NCBI RefSeq assembly: GCF_000185965.1
Contig: NC_014924.1
Span: 2,542,001 to 2,606,000, forward strand
DNA length: 64,000 bases
DNA from: Pseudoxanthomonas suwonensis 11-1
GTDB taxonomy: Bacteria > Pseudomonadota > Gammaproteobacteria > Xanthomonadales > Xanthomonadaceae
Direction: 5' to 3'
Shown here: in pieces, positions 9,079 through 19,478 of the stretch
Layout of the letters: the number at the start of each line of letters is the position of its first letter
Numbering within the stretch: the stretch's first letter is position 1
Notes under the pieces: model-generated
Seen by the model: the letters and a program-made list of their open reading frames with translations, nothing else
Database searches by the model: none
What the model was told of the DNA's origin: nothing
Program-made: the position numbers and the translations under genes

Positions 9079-9613
9079 TGAGGAGTTCCTCCGCCTTCTT
9101 GCCGCGCTTGGCCGCGATGCGGGTCGGGGACTGCATGGCTTCCAGGCCCTTCAGGGTGGCGCGGACCAGATTGATCGGGTTACGCGAACCGACGGCCTTG
9201 GCCAGCACGTTCTTCACGCCGACCGCTTCCAGGACAGCGCGCATGGCGCCGCCGGCGATCACGCCGGTACCTTCGGAAGCCGGCTGCATGAACACGCGGG
9301 CCGCACCGTGGCGGGCCTTGACCGGGTGCCACAGGGTGCCGTTGTTCAGGTCGACGGTCAGCATGCCCTTGCGCGCATACTCCATCGACTTCTGGATGGC
9401 GACCGGGACCTCGCGGGCCTTGCCGTAGCCGAAGCCGACCTTGCCCTCGCCGTCGCCGACGACGGTCAGCGCGGTGAAGGTGAACTGGCGGCCGCCCTTG
9501 ACGGTCTTGCTGACGCGGTTGACCGCGATCAGCTTCTCGATCATGCCGTCATCGACTTTCTCTTCGCGGTTGCGGTCGCGATCGCGACCCCGCGGCTGAC
9601 GCTCTTCTGCCAT
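9071..9613 (-). CDS. rpsE: 30S ribosomal protein S5
   Basis: S5 helps maintain translational accuracy and mRNA helicase function at the 30S entry channel. It has 180 residues (E. coli 167), with an N-terminal extension rich in Arg, Asp and Glu (residues 1-22). The double-stranded RNA-binding S5 domain follows (about 25-90, with [20 protein letters not shown]). The C-terminal domain carries [19 protein letters not shown]. The 155-bp gap to rplR upstream holds no gene I can support. Confidence 0.98.
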   Translation of the reverse strand: MAEERQPRGRDRDRNREEKVDDGMIEKLIAVNRVSKTVKGGRQFTFTALTVVGDGEGKVGFGYGKAREVPVAIQKSMEYARKGMLTVDLNNGTLWHPVKARHGAARVFMQPASEGTGVIAGGAMRAVLEAVGVKNVLAKAVGSRNPINLVRATLKGLEAMQSPTRIAAKRGKKAEELLNG

Positions 9614-9768
9614 TTCTATTTCCTGGTTGGTTGGATATGTACGGCTCTGTCGCCGCTTGTTGTTGTGGTCTACAGCCGTGGAGCGGTCCGTCGACGCAGA
9701 AGGAAGACGGCGCCCGGCGCTACCCGCGCCGGCAGGTCAGGCCCGCCCCGGAGGACAGGCCCGCGGAA

Positions 9769-10125
9769 TCAGAACTGCAGGCCACCTTCGCGGGCGGCGT
9801 CGGCCAGGGCCTTGATGCGGCCGTGGAACCGGTAGCCCGAGCGGTCGAAGGCAACCTTCTCGATGCCGGCAGCCTTGGCACGCTCGGCGATCAGCGCACC
9901 CACCTTGGTGGCGGCGTCGGTGTTCTTGCCGTTCTTCAGGCCTTCCTTGACGTCGGCCTGCAGGGTATTGGCGGCGGCAATCACCTTCGAGCCATCGGCG
10001 GTGAACAGCTGGGCGTACAGGTGCTGGCCGGTACGCAGCACCGACAGGCGCGGCACGCCGAGCTTGCGGATGTGCGAACGGGTGGTCTTGGCGCGGCGCA
10101 GGCGGGCGTCGTTCTTGATGCTCAT
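9769..10125 (-). CDS. rplR: 50S ribosomal protein L18
   Basis: 5S rRNA-binding protein of the central protuberance. It has 118 residues (E. coli 117) from [16 protein letters not shown]; a longer in-frame reading extends 26 codons upstream but is not family-like. Typical blocks are [28 protein letters not shown] and the C-terminal [26 protein letters not shown] region. It follows rplF in the spc operon. Confidence 0.98.
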   Translation of the reverse strand: MSIKNDARLRRAKTTRSHIRKLGVPRLSVLRTGQHLYAQLFTADGSKVIAAANTLQADVKEGLKNGKNTDAATKVGALIAERAKAAGIEKVAFDRSGYRFHGRIKALADAAREGGLQF

Positions 10126-10202
10126 TGTCTGTGTCCTTGGAAGCGGATCGGCTTGGGCGTATTCCCGTGGCGCCGGACGGGCCGGCACCGGGGGAAGCCG
10201 CA

Positions 10203-10730
10203 TTACGCCTTCTTGGCTTCCTTGCGAATGATGACTTCGTCGGAATACTTCACGCCCTTGCCCTTGTAGGGCTCCGGCGGACGCACGGCGCGGATCTTGG
10301 CGGCGATCTCGCCAACGCGCTGCTTGTCGGCGCCCTGCACCAGGACCTCGGTCTGGGTCGGGGTGGACAGGGTGATGCCTTCCGGCGCCTCGAACACCAC
10401 CGGATGCGAGAAGCCCAGCGAGAGGCTGAGATCCTTGCCCTGCATGGCGGCGCGGTAACCGACGCCGACCAGCTCGAGCTTGCGCTCGAAGCCTTCGGAC
10501 ACACCCTTGACCATGTTGGCCAGGATGGCGCGGACGGTGCCGGTCATCGGGATCAGGGAAGCGTCATTGGCCGAGAGCACGGCATTGCCGTCCTCGATGG
10601 CGATCTGCACGCCGGCCGGCTTGACCAGTGACAGGGTGCCCTTGGGGCCCTTGGCGCTGACGCTGGTGTCCTGGATGTTGAGTTCGACGCCCTTCGGCAG
10701 GGCGATCGGCTTCTTGGCTACGCGGGACAT
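10203..10730 (-). CDS. rplF: 50S ribosomal protein L6
   Basis: L6 lies near the GTPase-associated centre of the 50S subunit. It has 175 residues (E. coli 177). The start [16 protein letters not shown] is canonical, chosen over an upstream ATG inside the rpsH tail. The two repeated L6 folds are visible, ending with the signature [15 protein letters not shown] (about 153-167). It lies 19 bp after rpsH. Confidence 0.98.
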   Translation of the reverse strand: MSRVAKKPIALPKGVELNIQDTSVSAKGPKGTLSLVKPAGVQIAIEDGNAVLSANDASLIPMTGTVRAILANMVKGVSEGFERKLELVGVGYRAAMQGKDLSLSLGFSHPVVFEAPEGITLSTPTQTEVLVQGADKQRVGEIAAKIRAVRPPEPYKGKGVKYSDEVIIRKEAKKA

Positions 10731-10749
10731 GGTCGTCGTACTCCTTCGA

Positions 10750-11148
10750 TTAGGCCACGTAGCACAGGACTTCGCCGCCAATGCCGGCGCTGCGCGCCTG
10801 CTTGTCGGTCATGATGCCCTGGGAGGTGGAGATGATGGCCACGCCGAGGCCGCCAAGGACCTTCGGCAGCTCGCTCTTGCCGCGGTACATGCGCAGGCCC
10901 GAGCGCGAGGCGCGCTTCAGCTGCTCGATGACCGGGCGGCCTTCGAAGTACTTCAGCACGATTTCAAGCTCGGCCTTGTTGCTCTCGCCCTGGACGACGC
11001 GCAGGTCCGAGATGTAGCCCTCGTCCTTCAGGACGGTGGCGATGGCGACCTTGATCTTGGAGGACGGCAGCTTCACCGTCTGCTTGCCGACGGCGGCCGC
11101 ATTCTTGATGCGGACCAGCATGTCGGCGATGGGATCAGTCATGCTCAT
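10750..11148 (-). CDS. rpsH: 30S ribosomal protein S8
   Basis: Central-domain 16S rRNA binder; in enteric bacteria it also represses spc-operon translation. It has 132 residues from [17 protein letters not shown] (E. coli 130, MSMQDPIADML). An internal ATG two codons later is possible. The C-terminal signature [27 protein letters not shown] is complete. A terminator-like hairpin and a TATGAT box lie in the 175-bp leader between rpsN and rpsH. Confidence 0.98.
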   Translation of the reverse strand: MSMTDPIADMLVRIKNAAAVGKQTVKLPSSKIKVAIATVLKDEGYISDLRVVQGESNKAELEIVLKYFEGRPVIEQLKRASRSGLRMYRGKSELPKVLGGLGVAIISTSQGIMTDKQARSAGIGGEVLCYVA

Positions 11149-11253
11149 GAGTGGTTCCTTGAGTGCACCGATATCCGCTTTCGCGAAATCTGTATTGTCC
11201 CGGGAGGGACCGGGGCCCTTGAAGCACTGCCGGCGGGGCCGGGCAAGCGCGGA

Positions 11254-11285
11254 ATCATAGCAGAAAACCGGCCCGTGGGGGCCGG
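11254..11285 (-). terminator. Internal terminator-like hairpin with adjacent -10 box between rpsN and rpsH
   Basis: On the minus strand, CCGGCCC (loop CCAC) GGGCCGG is followed directly by TTTTC, the form of an intrinsic terminator (11264-11285). A TATGAT hexamer comes just after it (11254-11259). It sits inside the spc operon, 38 bp after the rpsN stop and about 110 bp before rpsH. It could attenuate or partially terminate transcription, with re-initiation from a weak promoter; no clear -35 is seen. Confidence 0.6.
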
Positions 11286-11323
11286 CTTCCTTCAGCCGGG
11301 CGGCGTGGCCGCCCTGCCCTTTG

Positions 11324-11629
11324 TTACCAGCTGGCCTTGCGCAGGCCGGGCACGTCGCCGCGCATGGTGGCTTCGCGCAGCATGTTGCGGCCCAGGCCGA
11401 ACTTGCGGTACACGCCACGCGGACGGCCCGACAGTTCGCAGCGGTTGCGCTGGCGGCTCGGCGAGGAGTCGCGCGGCAGCTTGGCCAGCTTGGTCGCAGC
11501 CTCGATCTTCTCTTCGTACGAAGCGGTCTGCGAGGAGATGACCTTCTTCAGTTCGACGCGCTTGGCGGCGTACTTCTTGGCCAGCTTTTCCCGCTTCGCG
11601 TCGCGGTTGATCATGGAGGTCTTAGCCAT
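11324..11629 (-). CDS. rpsN: 30S ribosomal protein S14
   Basis: S14 of the 30S head, near the A and P sites. It has 101 residues, the length of the long, zinc-free form (E. coli 101). It starts [20 protein letters not shown] and ends with [39 protein letters not shown]-type sequence. The CxxC zinc ribbon of the short S14 form is missing, so it should not depend on zinc. It is 12 bp downstream of rplE. Confidence 0.98.
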   Translation of the reverse strand: MAKTSMINRDAKREKLAKKYAAKRVELKKVISSQTASYEEKIEAATKLAKLPRDSSPSRQRNRCELSGRPRGVYRKFGLGRNMLREATMRGDVPGLRKASW

Positions 11630-11641
11630 GGTCGATATCCC

Positions 11642-12184
11642 TTAGTTGCGGAACGGGAACTTGAACGCCTCGAGCAGCGCCTTTGCTTCGGCGTCGGTCT
11701 TGGCGGTCGTGGTGATGGCGATATCCATGCCGCGGATCGCGTCGACGGCGTCGAAGTCGATTTCCGGGAAGATGATCTGCTCCTTCACGCCCATGTTGTA
11801 GTTGCCACGGCCGTCGAACGAACGGCCGGACACGCCACGGAAGTCACGCACGCGCGGCAGCGCGACGCTGACCAGGCGGTCCAGGAACTCGAACATCTGG
11901 TTCCGGCGCAGCGTGACCTTGCAGCCGATCGGCCAGCCGTCGCGGATCTTGAACGAGGCCACCGAGACACGGGCCTTGGTGGTCACCGGCTTCTGGCCGG
12001 TGATCTTGGCCAGGTCGGCGACAGCGTTCTCCAGCACCTTCTTGTTGGTCGCCGCCTCGCCGACACCCATGTTCACGGTGATCTTGACGAGCTTCGGGAC
12101 TTGCATCGGATTGCTGTAGCCGAACTTCTCCATGAGAGCCGGCACAACCTGTTCCTTGTAGATCTTTTCGAGCCGCGTGGTCAT
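11642..12184 (-). CDS. rplE: 50S ribosomal protein L5
   Basis: 5S rRNA-binding protein of the central protuberance that contacts P-site tRNA. It has 180 residues (E. coli 179) from [17 protein letters not shown]. Key blocks are [34 protein letters not shown] and the C-terminal [18 protein letters not shown]. An in-frame upstream ATG inside rplX was rejected. It is 10 bp after rplX. Confidence 0.98.
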   Translation of the reverse strand: MTTRLEKIYKEQVVPALMEKFGYSNPMQVPKLVKITVNMGVGEAATNKKVLENAVADLAKITGQKPVTTKARVSVASFKIRDGWPIGCKVTLRRNQMFEFLDRLVSVALPRVRDFRGVSGRSFDGRGNYNMGVKEQIIFPEIDFDAVDAIRGMDIAITTTAKTDAEAKALLEAFKFPFRN

Positions 12185-12194
12185 TGCTTCATCC

Positions 12195-12512
12195 TCAGGC
12201 GTCGAGCGCCTCACCACTGGAGCGGAACACACGCAGTTTGCGTCCATCCTCCAGGACCTTGTAGCCAATGCGCTCGCCCTTGCCGGTGGCAGGGTTGAGC
12301 GGCATCACGTTGGAAATGTGGATCGAGGATTCACGCTCGACCACGCCGCCGGCGATGCCCGCCTGCGGGTTCGGCTTGGTGTGCCGCTTGACCAGGTTCA
12401 CGTTGGCGACGACCACGCGGTCGCCATCAACGCGAATGACCTCGCCCTGCTTGCCCTTGTCCTTGCCGGTGGTGACCACGACCTGGTCACCCTTCTTGAT
12501 ACGGTTTGCCAT
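12195..12512 (-). CDS. rplX: 50S ribosomal protein L24
   Basis: Assembly-initiator protein of the 50S subunit near the exit tunnel. It has 105 residues (E. coli 104). It starts [25 protein letters not shown], the KOW motif, then [21 protein letters not shown] and [15 protein letters not shown]. It sits 15 bp after rplN in the conserved spc order. Confidence 0.98.
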   Translation of the reverse strand: MANRIKKGDQVVVTTGKDKGKQGEVIRVDGDRVVVANVNLVKRHTKPNPQAGIAGGVVERESSIHISNVMPLNPATGKGERIGYKVLEDGRKLRVFRSSGEALDA

Positions 12513-12527
12513 GTCTGCTTCCTCCGC

Positions 12528-12896
12528 TCAGAGCACTTCAGGCGCGAGCGAGACGATCTTCATGAACTTCTCGGAACGCAGCTCACGGGTCACCGGTCCG
12601 AAGATACGGGTACCGATCGGCTCCTGCTTGTTGTTCAGCAGGACGGCGGCGTTGCCGTCGAAGCGGATCAGCGAGCCGTCGGGACGACGGACGCCCTTGC
12701 GGGTACGGACCACGACGGCGTCGTAGACCTCGCCCTTCTTGACCTTGCCACGCGGGATCGCGTCCTTGACGGTCACCTTGATGATGTCACCGATGCCGGC
12801 GTAACGGCGCTTCGAGCCGCCCAGCACCTTGATGCACATCAGTTCCTTGGCGCCGGAGTTGTCGGCGGCGTCAAGGTAGCTCTGCATCTGGATCAT
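12528..12896 (-). CDS. rplN: 50S ribosomal protein L14
   Basis: Large-subunit protein forming an intersubunit bridge near L19. It has 122 residues (E. coli 123). It starts [19 protein letters not shown] and contains [22 protein letters not shown] and the C-terminal [11 protein letters not shown]. In E. coli it starts the spc operon. Here only 14 bp separate it from rpsQ, with no promoter visible, so the S10 and spc operons look merged at this point. Confidence 0.98.
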   Translation of the reverse strand: MIQMQSYLDAADNSGAKELMCIKVLGGSKRRYAGIGDIIKVTVKDAIPRGKVKKGEVYDAVVVRTRKGVRRPDGSLIRFDGNAAVLLNNKQEPIGTRIFGPVTRELRSEKFMKIVSLAPEVL

Positions 12897-12910
12897 GATT
12901 CAGATCTCCC

Positions 12911-13177
12911 TTATTCGGCCGCGCGGGTGACGACTTCAACCACGCGCCAGTTCTTGGTCTTGGACATCGGTGCGATCTCGGTCACGCGCACCACGTCGCC
13001 CTCGTTGCAGCTGTTGTCGGCATCGTGGGCGTGGAGCTTGGTCGAGCGCTTGATGTACTTGCCGTACAGCGCGTGCTTGACCTGGCGCTCGACCAGGACG
13101 GTAACCGTCTTGTCCATCTTGTTGCTGATCACGCGGCCTTCGACCGTGCGCAGCGGCTTGTTGTTGTTCTCGCTCAT
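12911..13177 (-). CDS. rpsQ: 30S ribosomal protein S17
   Basis: Primary 16S rRNA binder of the 30S body. It has 88 residues (E. coli 84), with [22 protein letters not shown] near the N-terminus and [16 protein letters not shown] short Asn-rich N-terminal extension (SENNNKP) is seen. It follows rpmC by 12 bp in the S10 operon. Confidence 0.98.
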   Translation of the reverse strand: MSENNNKPLRTVEGRVISNKMDKTVTVLVERQVKHALYGKYIKRSTKLHAHDADNSCNEGDVVRVTEIAPMSKTKNWRVVEVVTRAAE

Positions 13178-13189
13178 CGCTGCGATCCC

Positions 13190-13378
13190 TTACTTGTTGG
13201 CGCCGAGCAGGGTCTTGACACGAGCGATCTCGCGGCGCACCCGGCGGGTTTCGTGGGTCTTCGTCAGCTGGCCGGTCGCCCGCTGCATGCGCAGGGAGAA
13301 CTGCTCCTTGCGCAGGTCAAGCAGGTGAGCCTTCAGTTCGTCGGCCGACTTTTCACGGAGTTCGTTGATCGTAGCCAT
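13190..13378 (-). CDS. rpmC: 50S ribosomal protein L29
   Basis: Small helical protein beside the exit tunnel, part of the trigger factor/SRP docking site with L23. It has 62 residues (E. coli 63). It starts [19 protein letters not shown] and carries [17 protein letters not shown] and [16 protein letters not shown]. Its ATG shares one base with the rplP stop (TAATG), implying translational coupling. Confidence 0.98.
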   Translation of the reverse strand: MATINELREKSADELKAHLLDLRKEQFSLRMQRATGQLTKTHETRRVRREIARVKTLLGANK

Positions 13379-13791
13379 TAGCGCACCGTGCGGGTCACGA
13401 AGGTGGTGGTGACCGAGAGCTTGGCGGCCGCCAGGCGGAACGCCTCGCGCGCCTGCTCCTCCGACACACCCTCGATTTCATAGATCATGCGGCCCGGCTG
13501 GATCTGGGCCACCCAGTACTCGACGCTACCCTTACCGGAGCCCATGCGGACCTCGATGGGCTTCTGGGTGATCGGCTTGTCCGGGAACACGCGGATCCAC
13601 ATCTTGCCGCCGCGCTTGACGTAGCGGCTGATCGTGCGGCGGGCCGCCTCGATCTGGCGCGCGGTCAGGCGACCGTGGGCGGTGGCCTTCAGGCCGTACT
13701 CGCCGAAGGAAACGGCGTTGGCGCTCCAGCTCAGGCCGTCGTTACGACCCTTGTGCTGCTTGCGGTACTTGGTTCGCTTGGGTTGCAACAT
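13378..13791 (-). CDS. rplP: 50S ribosomal protein L16
   Basis: Late-assembling protein near the A-site tRNA elbow and peptidyl transferase centre. It has 137 residues (E. coli 136). It starts [17 protein letters not shown], includes [41 protein letters not shown] and the C-terminal [19 protein letters not shown]. It is 5 bp after rpsC and shares its stop with the rpmC start. Confidence 0.98.
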   Translation of the reverse strand: MLQPKRTKYRKQHKGRNDGLSWSANAVSFGEYGLKATAHGRLTARQIEAARRTISRYVKRGGKMWIRVFPDKPITQKPIEVRMGSGKGSVEYWVAQIQPGRMIYEIEGVSEEQAREAFRLAAAKLSVTTTFVTRTVR

Positions 13792-13796
13792 CGCCG

Positions 13797-14525
13797 TTAC
13801 CTCGCTTCACGTGCCGGACGGGAGGGACGCTCGCGGTCGCCACGCTCGCCGCGGGGGCTGCTGGCTTCTTCCTGCTTCTCCTGACCAACCTGGGCGAAGT
13901 CGAAGATCTCGCCCTTGTAGACCCATACCTTGATGCCGATCACGCCGTAGGTGGTGTGAGCCTCGGCAAACCCGTAGTCGATGTCCGCGCGCAGGGTATG
14001 CAGCGGCACGCGGCCTTCGCGGTACCACTCCGAACGGGCGATCTCGGCGCCGTTCAGGCGGCCGGCGACGTTGACCTTGATGCCCAGGGCGCCGAGGCGC
14101 ATCGCGTTGCCCACGGCGCGCTTCATCGCGCGGCGGAACATGATGCGGCGCTCAAGCTGCTGCGCGATGGACTCGGCGACCAGCTGCGCGTCCAGCTCGG
14201 GCTTGCGCACCTCGCTGACGTTGATGTGCGCCGGGACGCCCATCATCTCGCTGACTTCCTTGCGCAGCTTCTCGATGTCCTCACCGCGCTTGCCGATCAC
14301 CACGCCCGGGCGGGCGGTGTGGATGGTGACGCGGGCGGTCTTGGCCGGGCGCTCGATCAGGATGCGGCTGATGCCGGCCTGGGCCAGCTTCTTGCGCAGC
14401 ATCTTGCGGACCTTGAGGTCGGCAGCCAGGTAGTCGGCGTACTCGCCCTTGCCGGCGTACCACTTCGAGTTCCAGTCCTTGGCGATGCCCAGGCGGATAC
14501 CGGTGGGATGAACTTTGTGACCCAT
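13797..14525 (-). CDS. rpsC: 30S ribosomal protein S3
   Basis: Head protein that lines the mRNA entry tunnel. It has 242 residues (E. coli 233) from [21 protein letters not shown]. The KH domain shows [16 protein letters not shown] (about 65-80), and the S3 C-terminal domain shows [13 protein letters not shown] and [17 protein letters not shown]. The tail after about 215 is charged and rich in Arg and Glu, longer than in E. coli. It starts one base after the rplV stop. Confidence 0.98.
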   Translation of the reverse strand: MGHKVHPTGIRLGIAKDWNSKWYAGKGEYADYLAADLKVRKMLRKKLAQAGISRILIERPAKTARVTIHTARPGVVIGKRGEDIEKLRKEVSEMMGVPAHINVSEVRKPELDAQLVAESIAQQLERRIMFRRAMKRAVGNAMRLGALGIKVNVAGRLNGAEIARSEWYREGRVPLHTLRADIDYGFAEAHTTYGVIGIKVWVYKGEIFDFAQVGQEKQEEASSPRGERGDRERPSRPAREAR

Positions 14526-14526
14526 A

Positions 14527-14862
14527 TTACTTGCCCTCTCCCACGACGACGGTGATGTGGCTGGTCCGCTTGAGGATGCGGGTGCCGCGGCCCTTCGCAC
14601 GCGCCATGAAGCGCTTCAGGGTCGGGCCCTCGTCGACCATGATGGTCTTGACCTTCAGGGCGTCCACGTCGGCGCCGTTGTTGTTCTCGGCGTTGGCAAT
14701 GGCGGACTCGACGACCTTCTTGATCAGGGCGGCGGCCTTCTTGTCGGAGAACTTCAGCAGGTTGACGGCACGCTCGGCCGGCAGGCCACGCACCTGGTCG
14801 GCGACCAGGCGGGCCTTCTGCGGGGAGATGCGCGCGGTGCGCAGGATGGCTTTCGCTTCCAT
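14527..14862 (-). CDS. rplV: 50S ribosomal protein L22
   Basis: Exit-tunnel protein; its beta-hairpin loop (about residues 83-98, [16 protein letters not shown]) reaches the constriction and is a known site of macrolide-resistance mutations, which look absent here. It has 111 residues (E. coli 110) if it starts at MEAKAILR. An ATG two codons upstream abuts the AAGGAG ribosome site with no spacing, so the second ATG, six bases from it, is preferred. Confidence 0.97.
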   Translation of the reverse strand: MEAKAILRTARISPQKARLVADQVRGLPAERAVNLLKFSDKKAAALIKKVVESAIANAENNNGADVDALKVKTIMVDEGPTLKRFMARAKGRGTRILKRTSHITVVVGEGK

Positions 14863-14872
14863 GGTCATCTCC

Positions 14873-15139
14873 TTACTTCGACTTCTTGTCGCCGCCGTGA
14901 CCCTTGAAGGTCCGGGTGACAGCGAATTCGCCGAGCTTGTGGCCGACCATGTTCTCGTTGACGAGCACCGGAATATGGTTCTTGCCATTGTGGATGGCGA
15001 TGGTGAATCCCACCATTTCCGGCAGGATCATGGAACGGCGCGACCAGGTCTTGATCGGCTTCTTGGTGCCGGCCGCAGACTCCACCTTCTTGATGAGGTG
15101 GTGATCGACGAACGGGCCTTTCTTGAGGGAACGTGGCAT
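14873..15139 (-). CDS. rpsS: 30S ribosomal protein S19
   Basis: 30S head protein paired with S13. It has 88 residues (E. coli 92). It starts [19 protein letters not shown] and has [34 protein letters not shown] and a basic tail. It is 6 bp after rplB. Confidence 0.98.
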   Translation of the reverse strand: MPRSLKKGPFVDHHLIKKVESAAGTKKPIKTWSRRSMILPEMVGFTIAIHNGKNHIPVLVNENMVGHKLGEFAVTRTFKGHGGDKKSK

Positions 15140-15145
15140 GGTCGA

Positions 15146-15973
15146 TTAGCCCCTGCGATCGCGGACGATGAACTTCTGGGTGCGCTTGTTGTTGCGCGTC
15201 TTGTAACCCTTGGTCGGGACACCCCAGGGGGTGACCGGATGCGGGTTACCCTGGCCGGCCTTGGCCTCACCACCACCGTGCGGGTGGTCAACCGGGTTCA
15301 TCGCCGCACCGCGGACGGTCGGGCGAACGCCGCGCCAACGCTTGGCGCCGGCCTTGCCCAGCTTCTCCAGGTTGTGCTCGTCGTTGCTGACTTCGCCGAT
15401 GGTGGCACGGCACTCGGCCGGGATCTTGCGCATCTCGCCCGAACGCAGGCGGACCAGGGCGTAGGCACCCTCGCGGGCGACCAGCTGCACGCCGGCGCCG
15501 GCGGCGCGGGCGATCTGGGCGCCCTTGCCCGGCTTCAGCTCGATGCAGTGCACCGTGGTGCCGACCGGGATGTTGCGCAGCGGCAGGGTGTTGCCGGCCT
15601 TGATCGGGGCGTCGGAACCAGCGATCACCTGGTCGCCGGCCTTCAGCCCCTTCGGGGCGATGATGTAGCGACGCTCGCCGTCGACGTAGCACAGCAGGGC
15701 GATGTGCGCGGTGCGGTTCGGATCGTATTCGATCCGCTCGACGCGCGCGACGATGCCTTCCTTGTTGCGCTTGAAGTCGATCAGGCGGTAGTGCTGCTTG
15801 TGACCGCCGCCGACGTGGCGGGTGGTGATGCGACCGTGGTGGTTACGGCCGCCGGACTTGCTCTGCTTCTCGACGAGCGCGGCGTGCGGGGCACCCTTGT
15901 GCAGATCCGGGGTGACCACGCGGACCGCGGAGCGGCGGCCGGCAGAGGTGGGCTTGAACTTCATCAATGGCAT
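15146..15973 (-). CDS. rplB: 50S ribosomal protein L2
   Basis: Highly conserved protein next to the peptidyl transferase centre and needed for subunit joining. It has 275 residues (E. coli 273) from [14 protein letters not shown]. It contains [31 protein letters not shown] and the catalytic-region signature [21 protein letters not shown] (about 220-240), including the essential His. It is preceded by rplW, 10 bp upstream. Confidence 0.99.
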   Translation of the reverse strand: MPLMKFKPTSAGRRSAVRVVTPDLHKGAPHAALVEKQSKSGGRNHHGRITTRHVGGGHKQHYRLIDFKRNKEGIVARVERIEYDPNRTAHIALLCYVDGERRYIIAPKGLKAGDQVIAGSDAPIKAGNTLPLRNIPVGTTVHCIELKPGKGAQIARAAGAGVQLVAREGAYALVRLRSGEMRKIPAECRATIGEVSNDEHNLEKLGKAGAKRWRGVRPTVRGAAMNPVDHPHGGGEAKAGQGNPHPVTPWGVPTKGYKTRNNKRTQKFIVRDRRG

Positions 15974-15983
15974 GGGATCACCC

Positions 15984-16283
15984 TCAGGCCTTCGCGGACA
16001 CGTCGATGCTCTGGCCATCGGCCAGGCGCACGTACGCCTTACGCCAGTCGCCGCGGCGACCGGAACGGAAGCGGAAGGACTTGTTCTTGCCCTTCACGTT
16101 GACGACGTTGACCGACTCGACCTTGACGTCGAACAGCTGCTCCACGGCGGCCTTGACGTCGGCCTTGGTGGCGTCGTTCGAAACTTCGAACACGTACTGG
16201 TTGCTGACTTCCTGCAGGCGTGCCGTCTTCTCCGACACGCGCGGCGCGAGCAGCACGCTGAAAACTTTCTCGTTGGTGCTCAT
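15984..16283 (-). CDS. rplW: 50S ribosomal protein L23
   Basis: Exit-tunnel rim protein; docking site for trigger factor and SRP. It has 99 residues (E. coli 100) from [20 protein letters not shown]. The ATG overlaps the rplD stop as ATGA, which decides this start over one three codons upstream and implies coupling. It contains [23 protein letters not shown] and a Lys/Arg-rich loop. Confidence 0.98.
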   Translation of the reverse strand: MSTNEKVFSVLLAPRVSEKTARLQEVSNQYVFEVSNDATKADVKAAVEQLFDVKVESVNVVNVKGKNKSFRFRSGRRGDWRKAYVRLADGQSIDVSAKA

Positions 16284-16885
16284 GCCAGCCACTCCTCGAC
16301 CTTCTTGACCGCGTCAGCGGTGATCAGCACGGAATCGGCGCCGACCAGGGCGACCGGATCCAGGCCCTGCACGTCGCGCACCTGCACGTAGGGCAGGTTG
16401 CGGGCGGACAGGAACAGGTTCTCGGAAGCGTCCTCGGTGACGATCAGCGGGCGCTTGCCCAGCTCGTAACCGGCCAGCTTCTCGACCAGGCCCTTGGTCT
16501 TCGGCGCGTCGATGTCGAACGACTCGACGACCTTCAGGCGGCCCTGGCGGTTGAGCTCGGACAGGATCGAGCTGATGGCCGCGCGGTACATCTTGCGGTT
16601 GACCTTCTGCGCGAAGCTGCGCGGCTTGGCCGCGAAGGTGACGCCGCCGCCGACGAAGATCGGAGCCGTCAGCGCGCCATGACGCGCACCGCCGCCCTTC
16701 TGCTTCTTCGACTTCTTGGTGGTGCCGCTGACTTCGGCGCGGGTGAGCTGCGCCTTGGTGCCGGCGCGACCGGCGTTGCGGTAGGCGACGACGACCTGGT
16801 GGACCAGGTCCTCGCTGAAATCGCGGCCGAACACGTCGTCGGAGACCGACAACTTGTTGGCGCTACCCGTAATGGTGAGTTCCAT
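16280..16885 (-). CDS. rplD: 50S ribosomal protein L4
   Basis: Tunnel protein; in enteric bacteria it is also the autogenous repressor of the S10 operon, acting on transcription and translation of the leader. It has 201 residues, equal to E. coli. The family loop [22 protein letters not shown] (about 60-82) reaches into the tunnel, and the C-terminal [22 protein letters not shown] is typical. It is 11 bp after rplC. The S10 leader here could carry its target, but this is not demonstrated. Confidence 0.98.
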   Translation of the reverse strand: MELTITGSANKLSVSDDVFGRDFSEDLVHQVVVAYRNAGRAGTKAQLTRAEVSGTTKKSKKQKGGGARHGALTAPIFVGGGVTFAAKPRSFAQKVNRKMYRAAISSILSELNRQGRLKVVESFDIDAPKTKGLVEKLAGYELGKRPLIVTEDASENLFLSARNLPYVQVRDVQGLDPVALVGADSVLITADAVKKVEEWLA

Positions 16886-16896
16886 CGTGCTTCTCC

Positions 16897-17547
16897 TTAC
16901 GCCTTGCTAGCCGGACGCACGATCACGTCGCCACCCGGGGCACCCGGGACGGCGCCGCGGACGGCGATCAGGCCGCGCTCGGCATCGACGCGAACCACTT
17001 CCAGGTTCTGCGTGCTCTGCTGCTCGGCACCCATGTGGCCGGCCATCTTCTTGCCGGGGAACACGCGACCGGGGGTCTGGCGCTGGCCGATCGAACCCGG
17101 GGCGCGGTGCGACAGCGAGTTACCGTGGGTGGCGTCACCCATGGTGAAGTTGTGGCGCTTGATCGTGCCCTGGAAGCCCTTGCCCTTGGTCACGCCCTGG
17201 ACGTCGACGATCTGGCCGACCTCGAAGATGTCGGCCTTGATCTCGCCGCCAACGGCGAAGTCACCGATCTTCTCGTCGGCGACGCGGAACTCCCACAGGC
17301 CACGGCCGGCTTCGACCTTGGCCTTGGCGTAGTGGCCGGCCAGCGGCTTGTTGACCAGCGAGGCGCGGCGCGCGCCAGTGGTGACCTGGACGGCGCTGTA
17401 GCCGTCGGCCTCGACGGTCTTGATCTGGGTGATGCGGTTCGGGGTGGCCTCGATCAGGGTCACCGGGATGGAACGGCCATCCTCGGTGAAGACGCGGCTC
17501 ATGCCGGCCTTGCGGCCGACCAGACCCAACGAATACTTCTTCGTCAT
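16897..17547 (-). CDS. rplC: 50S ribosomal protein L3
   Basis: One of the two initiators of 50S assembly. It has 216 residues (E. coli 209). It has [18 protein letters not shown] at the N-terminus. A long loop near the peptidyl transferase centre carries [31 protein letters not shown]-type sequence (about 125-155), including the Gln methylated by PrmB in E. coli. It is 11 bp after rpsJ. Confidence 0.98.
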   Translation of the reverse strand: MTKKYSLGLVGRKAGMSRVFTEDGRSIPVTLIEATPNRITQIKTVEADGYSAVQVTTGARRASLVNKPLAGHYAKAKVEAGRGLWEFRVADEKIGDFAVGGEIKADIFEVGQIVDVQGVTKGKGFQGTIKRHNFTMGDATHGNSLSHRAPGSIGQRQTPGRVFPGKKMAGHMGAEQQSTQNLEVVRVDAERGLIAVRGAVPGAPGGDVIVRPASKA

Positions 17548-17558
17548 GTCGGCAGTCC

Positions 17559-17870
17559 TCAGGCGAGCTTGATCTGGACGTCGACGCCAGCCGCGAGCTC
17601 GAGCTTCATCAGCGCGTCCACGGTCTTGTCGTTGGGGTCGACGATGTCGAGCACGCGCTTGTGCGTGCGGGTCTCGTACTGGTCACGCGCATCCTTGTCG
17701 GCATGCGGGGAGACGAGAATGGTGTAACGCTCGATCTTGGTCGGCAGCGGGATCGGGCCACGCACCTGCGCGCCGGTCCTCTTGGCCGTCTCGACGATCT
17801 CGCTGGCCGAACGGTCGATCAGACGATGATCGAACGCCTTGAGCCGAATCCGGATCTTTTGGTCCGCCAT
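17559..17870 (-). CDS. rpsJ: 30S ribosomal protein S10 (NusE)
   Basis: S10 of the 30S head, which also acts as NusE with NusB in antitermination and links NusG to the ribosome. It has 103 residues, equal to E. coli. It starts [19 protein letters not shown] and ends with the [14 protein letters not shown] type sequence. It is the first gene of the S10 operon, with an AAGGA ribosome site and a leader of about 150 bases behind a strong promoter. Confidence 0.99.
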
Positions 17871-17994
17871 GACGGAGTTCCTTCGTTAAAGAGCGACGGG
17901 CGCGGCCTCTGGGATGCCTGCCCCGGTATGGTTCGTTTCGTCCGGCCGGTCCCGCTCCGGACTGGAAGCCGCGCCAGGCGGCCCCCAAAAGCGC

Positions 17995-18020
17995 GGGCAG
18001 ACCAGCGAGCCGGCCTGCCC
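17995..18020 (-). promoter_or_regulatory. Hairpin at the 5' end of the S10 transcript
   Basis: On the minus strand, GGGCAGGCCGGC pairs with GCTGGTCTGCCC (two G-T wobbles, tight loop), starting nine bases after the -10 box and followed by GCGCTTTTGG. The sequence from GTCT through GGCAGGCCG is shared, at the same distance from the -10, with the str operon leader. Confidence 0.7.
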
Positions 18021-18029
18021 AGACGGAAA

Positions 18030-18058
18030 AGTATAGAACGCGTAAAACGGCGCGTCAA
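18030..18058 (-). promoter_or_regulatory. Sigma-70 promoter of the S10 operon
   Basis: TTGACG (18053-18058), exactly 17 bp of spacer and TATACT (18030-18035) on the minus strand. Both boxes match consensus at five of six positions. Expected start site about 18023, giving a leader of about 150 bases before rpsJ. Confidence 0.88.
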
Positions 18059-18146
18059 CAGCCAATAGCTGTTACGCGCTCTGCGTCACGCGACTTTTCC
18101 CTGTCTGGCGAACACGAGGCGCTTCCTGCACCTCTTTTCGCGGTAA

Positions 18147-18176
18147 GCCCCCTGCCCGCCCAGGCGGACAGGGGGC
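18147..18176 (-). terminator. Terminator after the downstream tuf gene
   Basis: Minus-strand stem GCCCCCTGTCCGCC / GGCGGGCAGGGGGC with a two-base gap and one T-G wobble, 16 bases after the tuf stop. The stem is very strong, but only TT follows it, so release may be helped by Rho or be incomplete. Confidence 0.75.
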
Positions 18177-18191
18177 TGGGTCAGACCCGAA

Positions 18192-19382
<1,191 letters not shown>

Positions 19383-19478
19383 TGGTGCAAACCTCTTTTA
19401 CTTGGATTTCCTGGGAGGCCGGGGCCACCCCGCGGGGATGGCCTGGCCTGGTATGCATGCGCCGGTGGGCGCCGCCGC

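Larger units (their letters stand above)
17871..18191 (-). other. tuf-rpsJ intergenic region: terminator, S10 promoter and leader
   Basis: This 321-bp stretch has no gene. In transcription order it holds the tuf terminator (18147-18176), the S10 promoter (18030-18058), a 5'-end hairpin (17995-18020) and about 125 further leader bases up to rpsJ. Confidence 0.85.
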
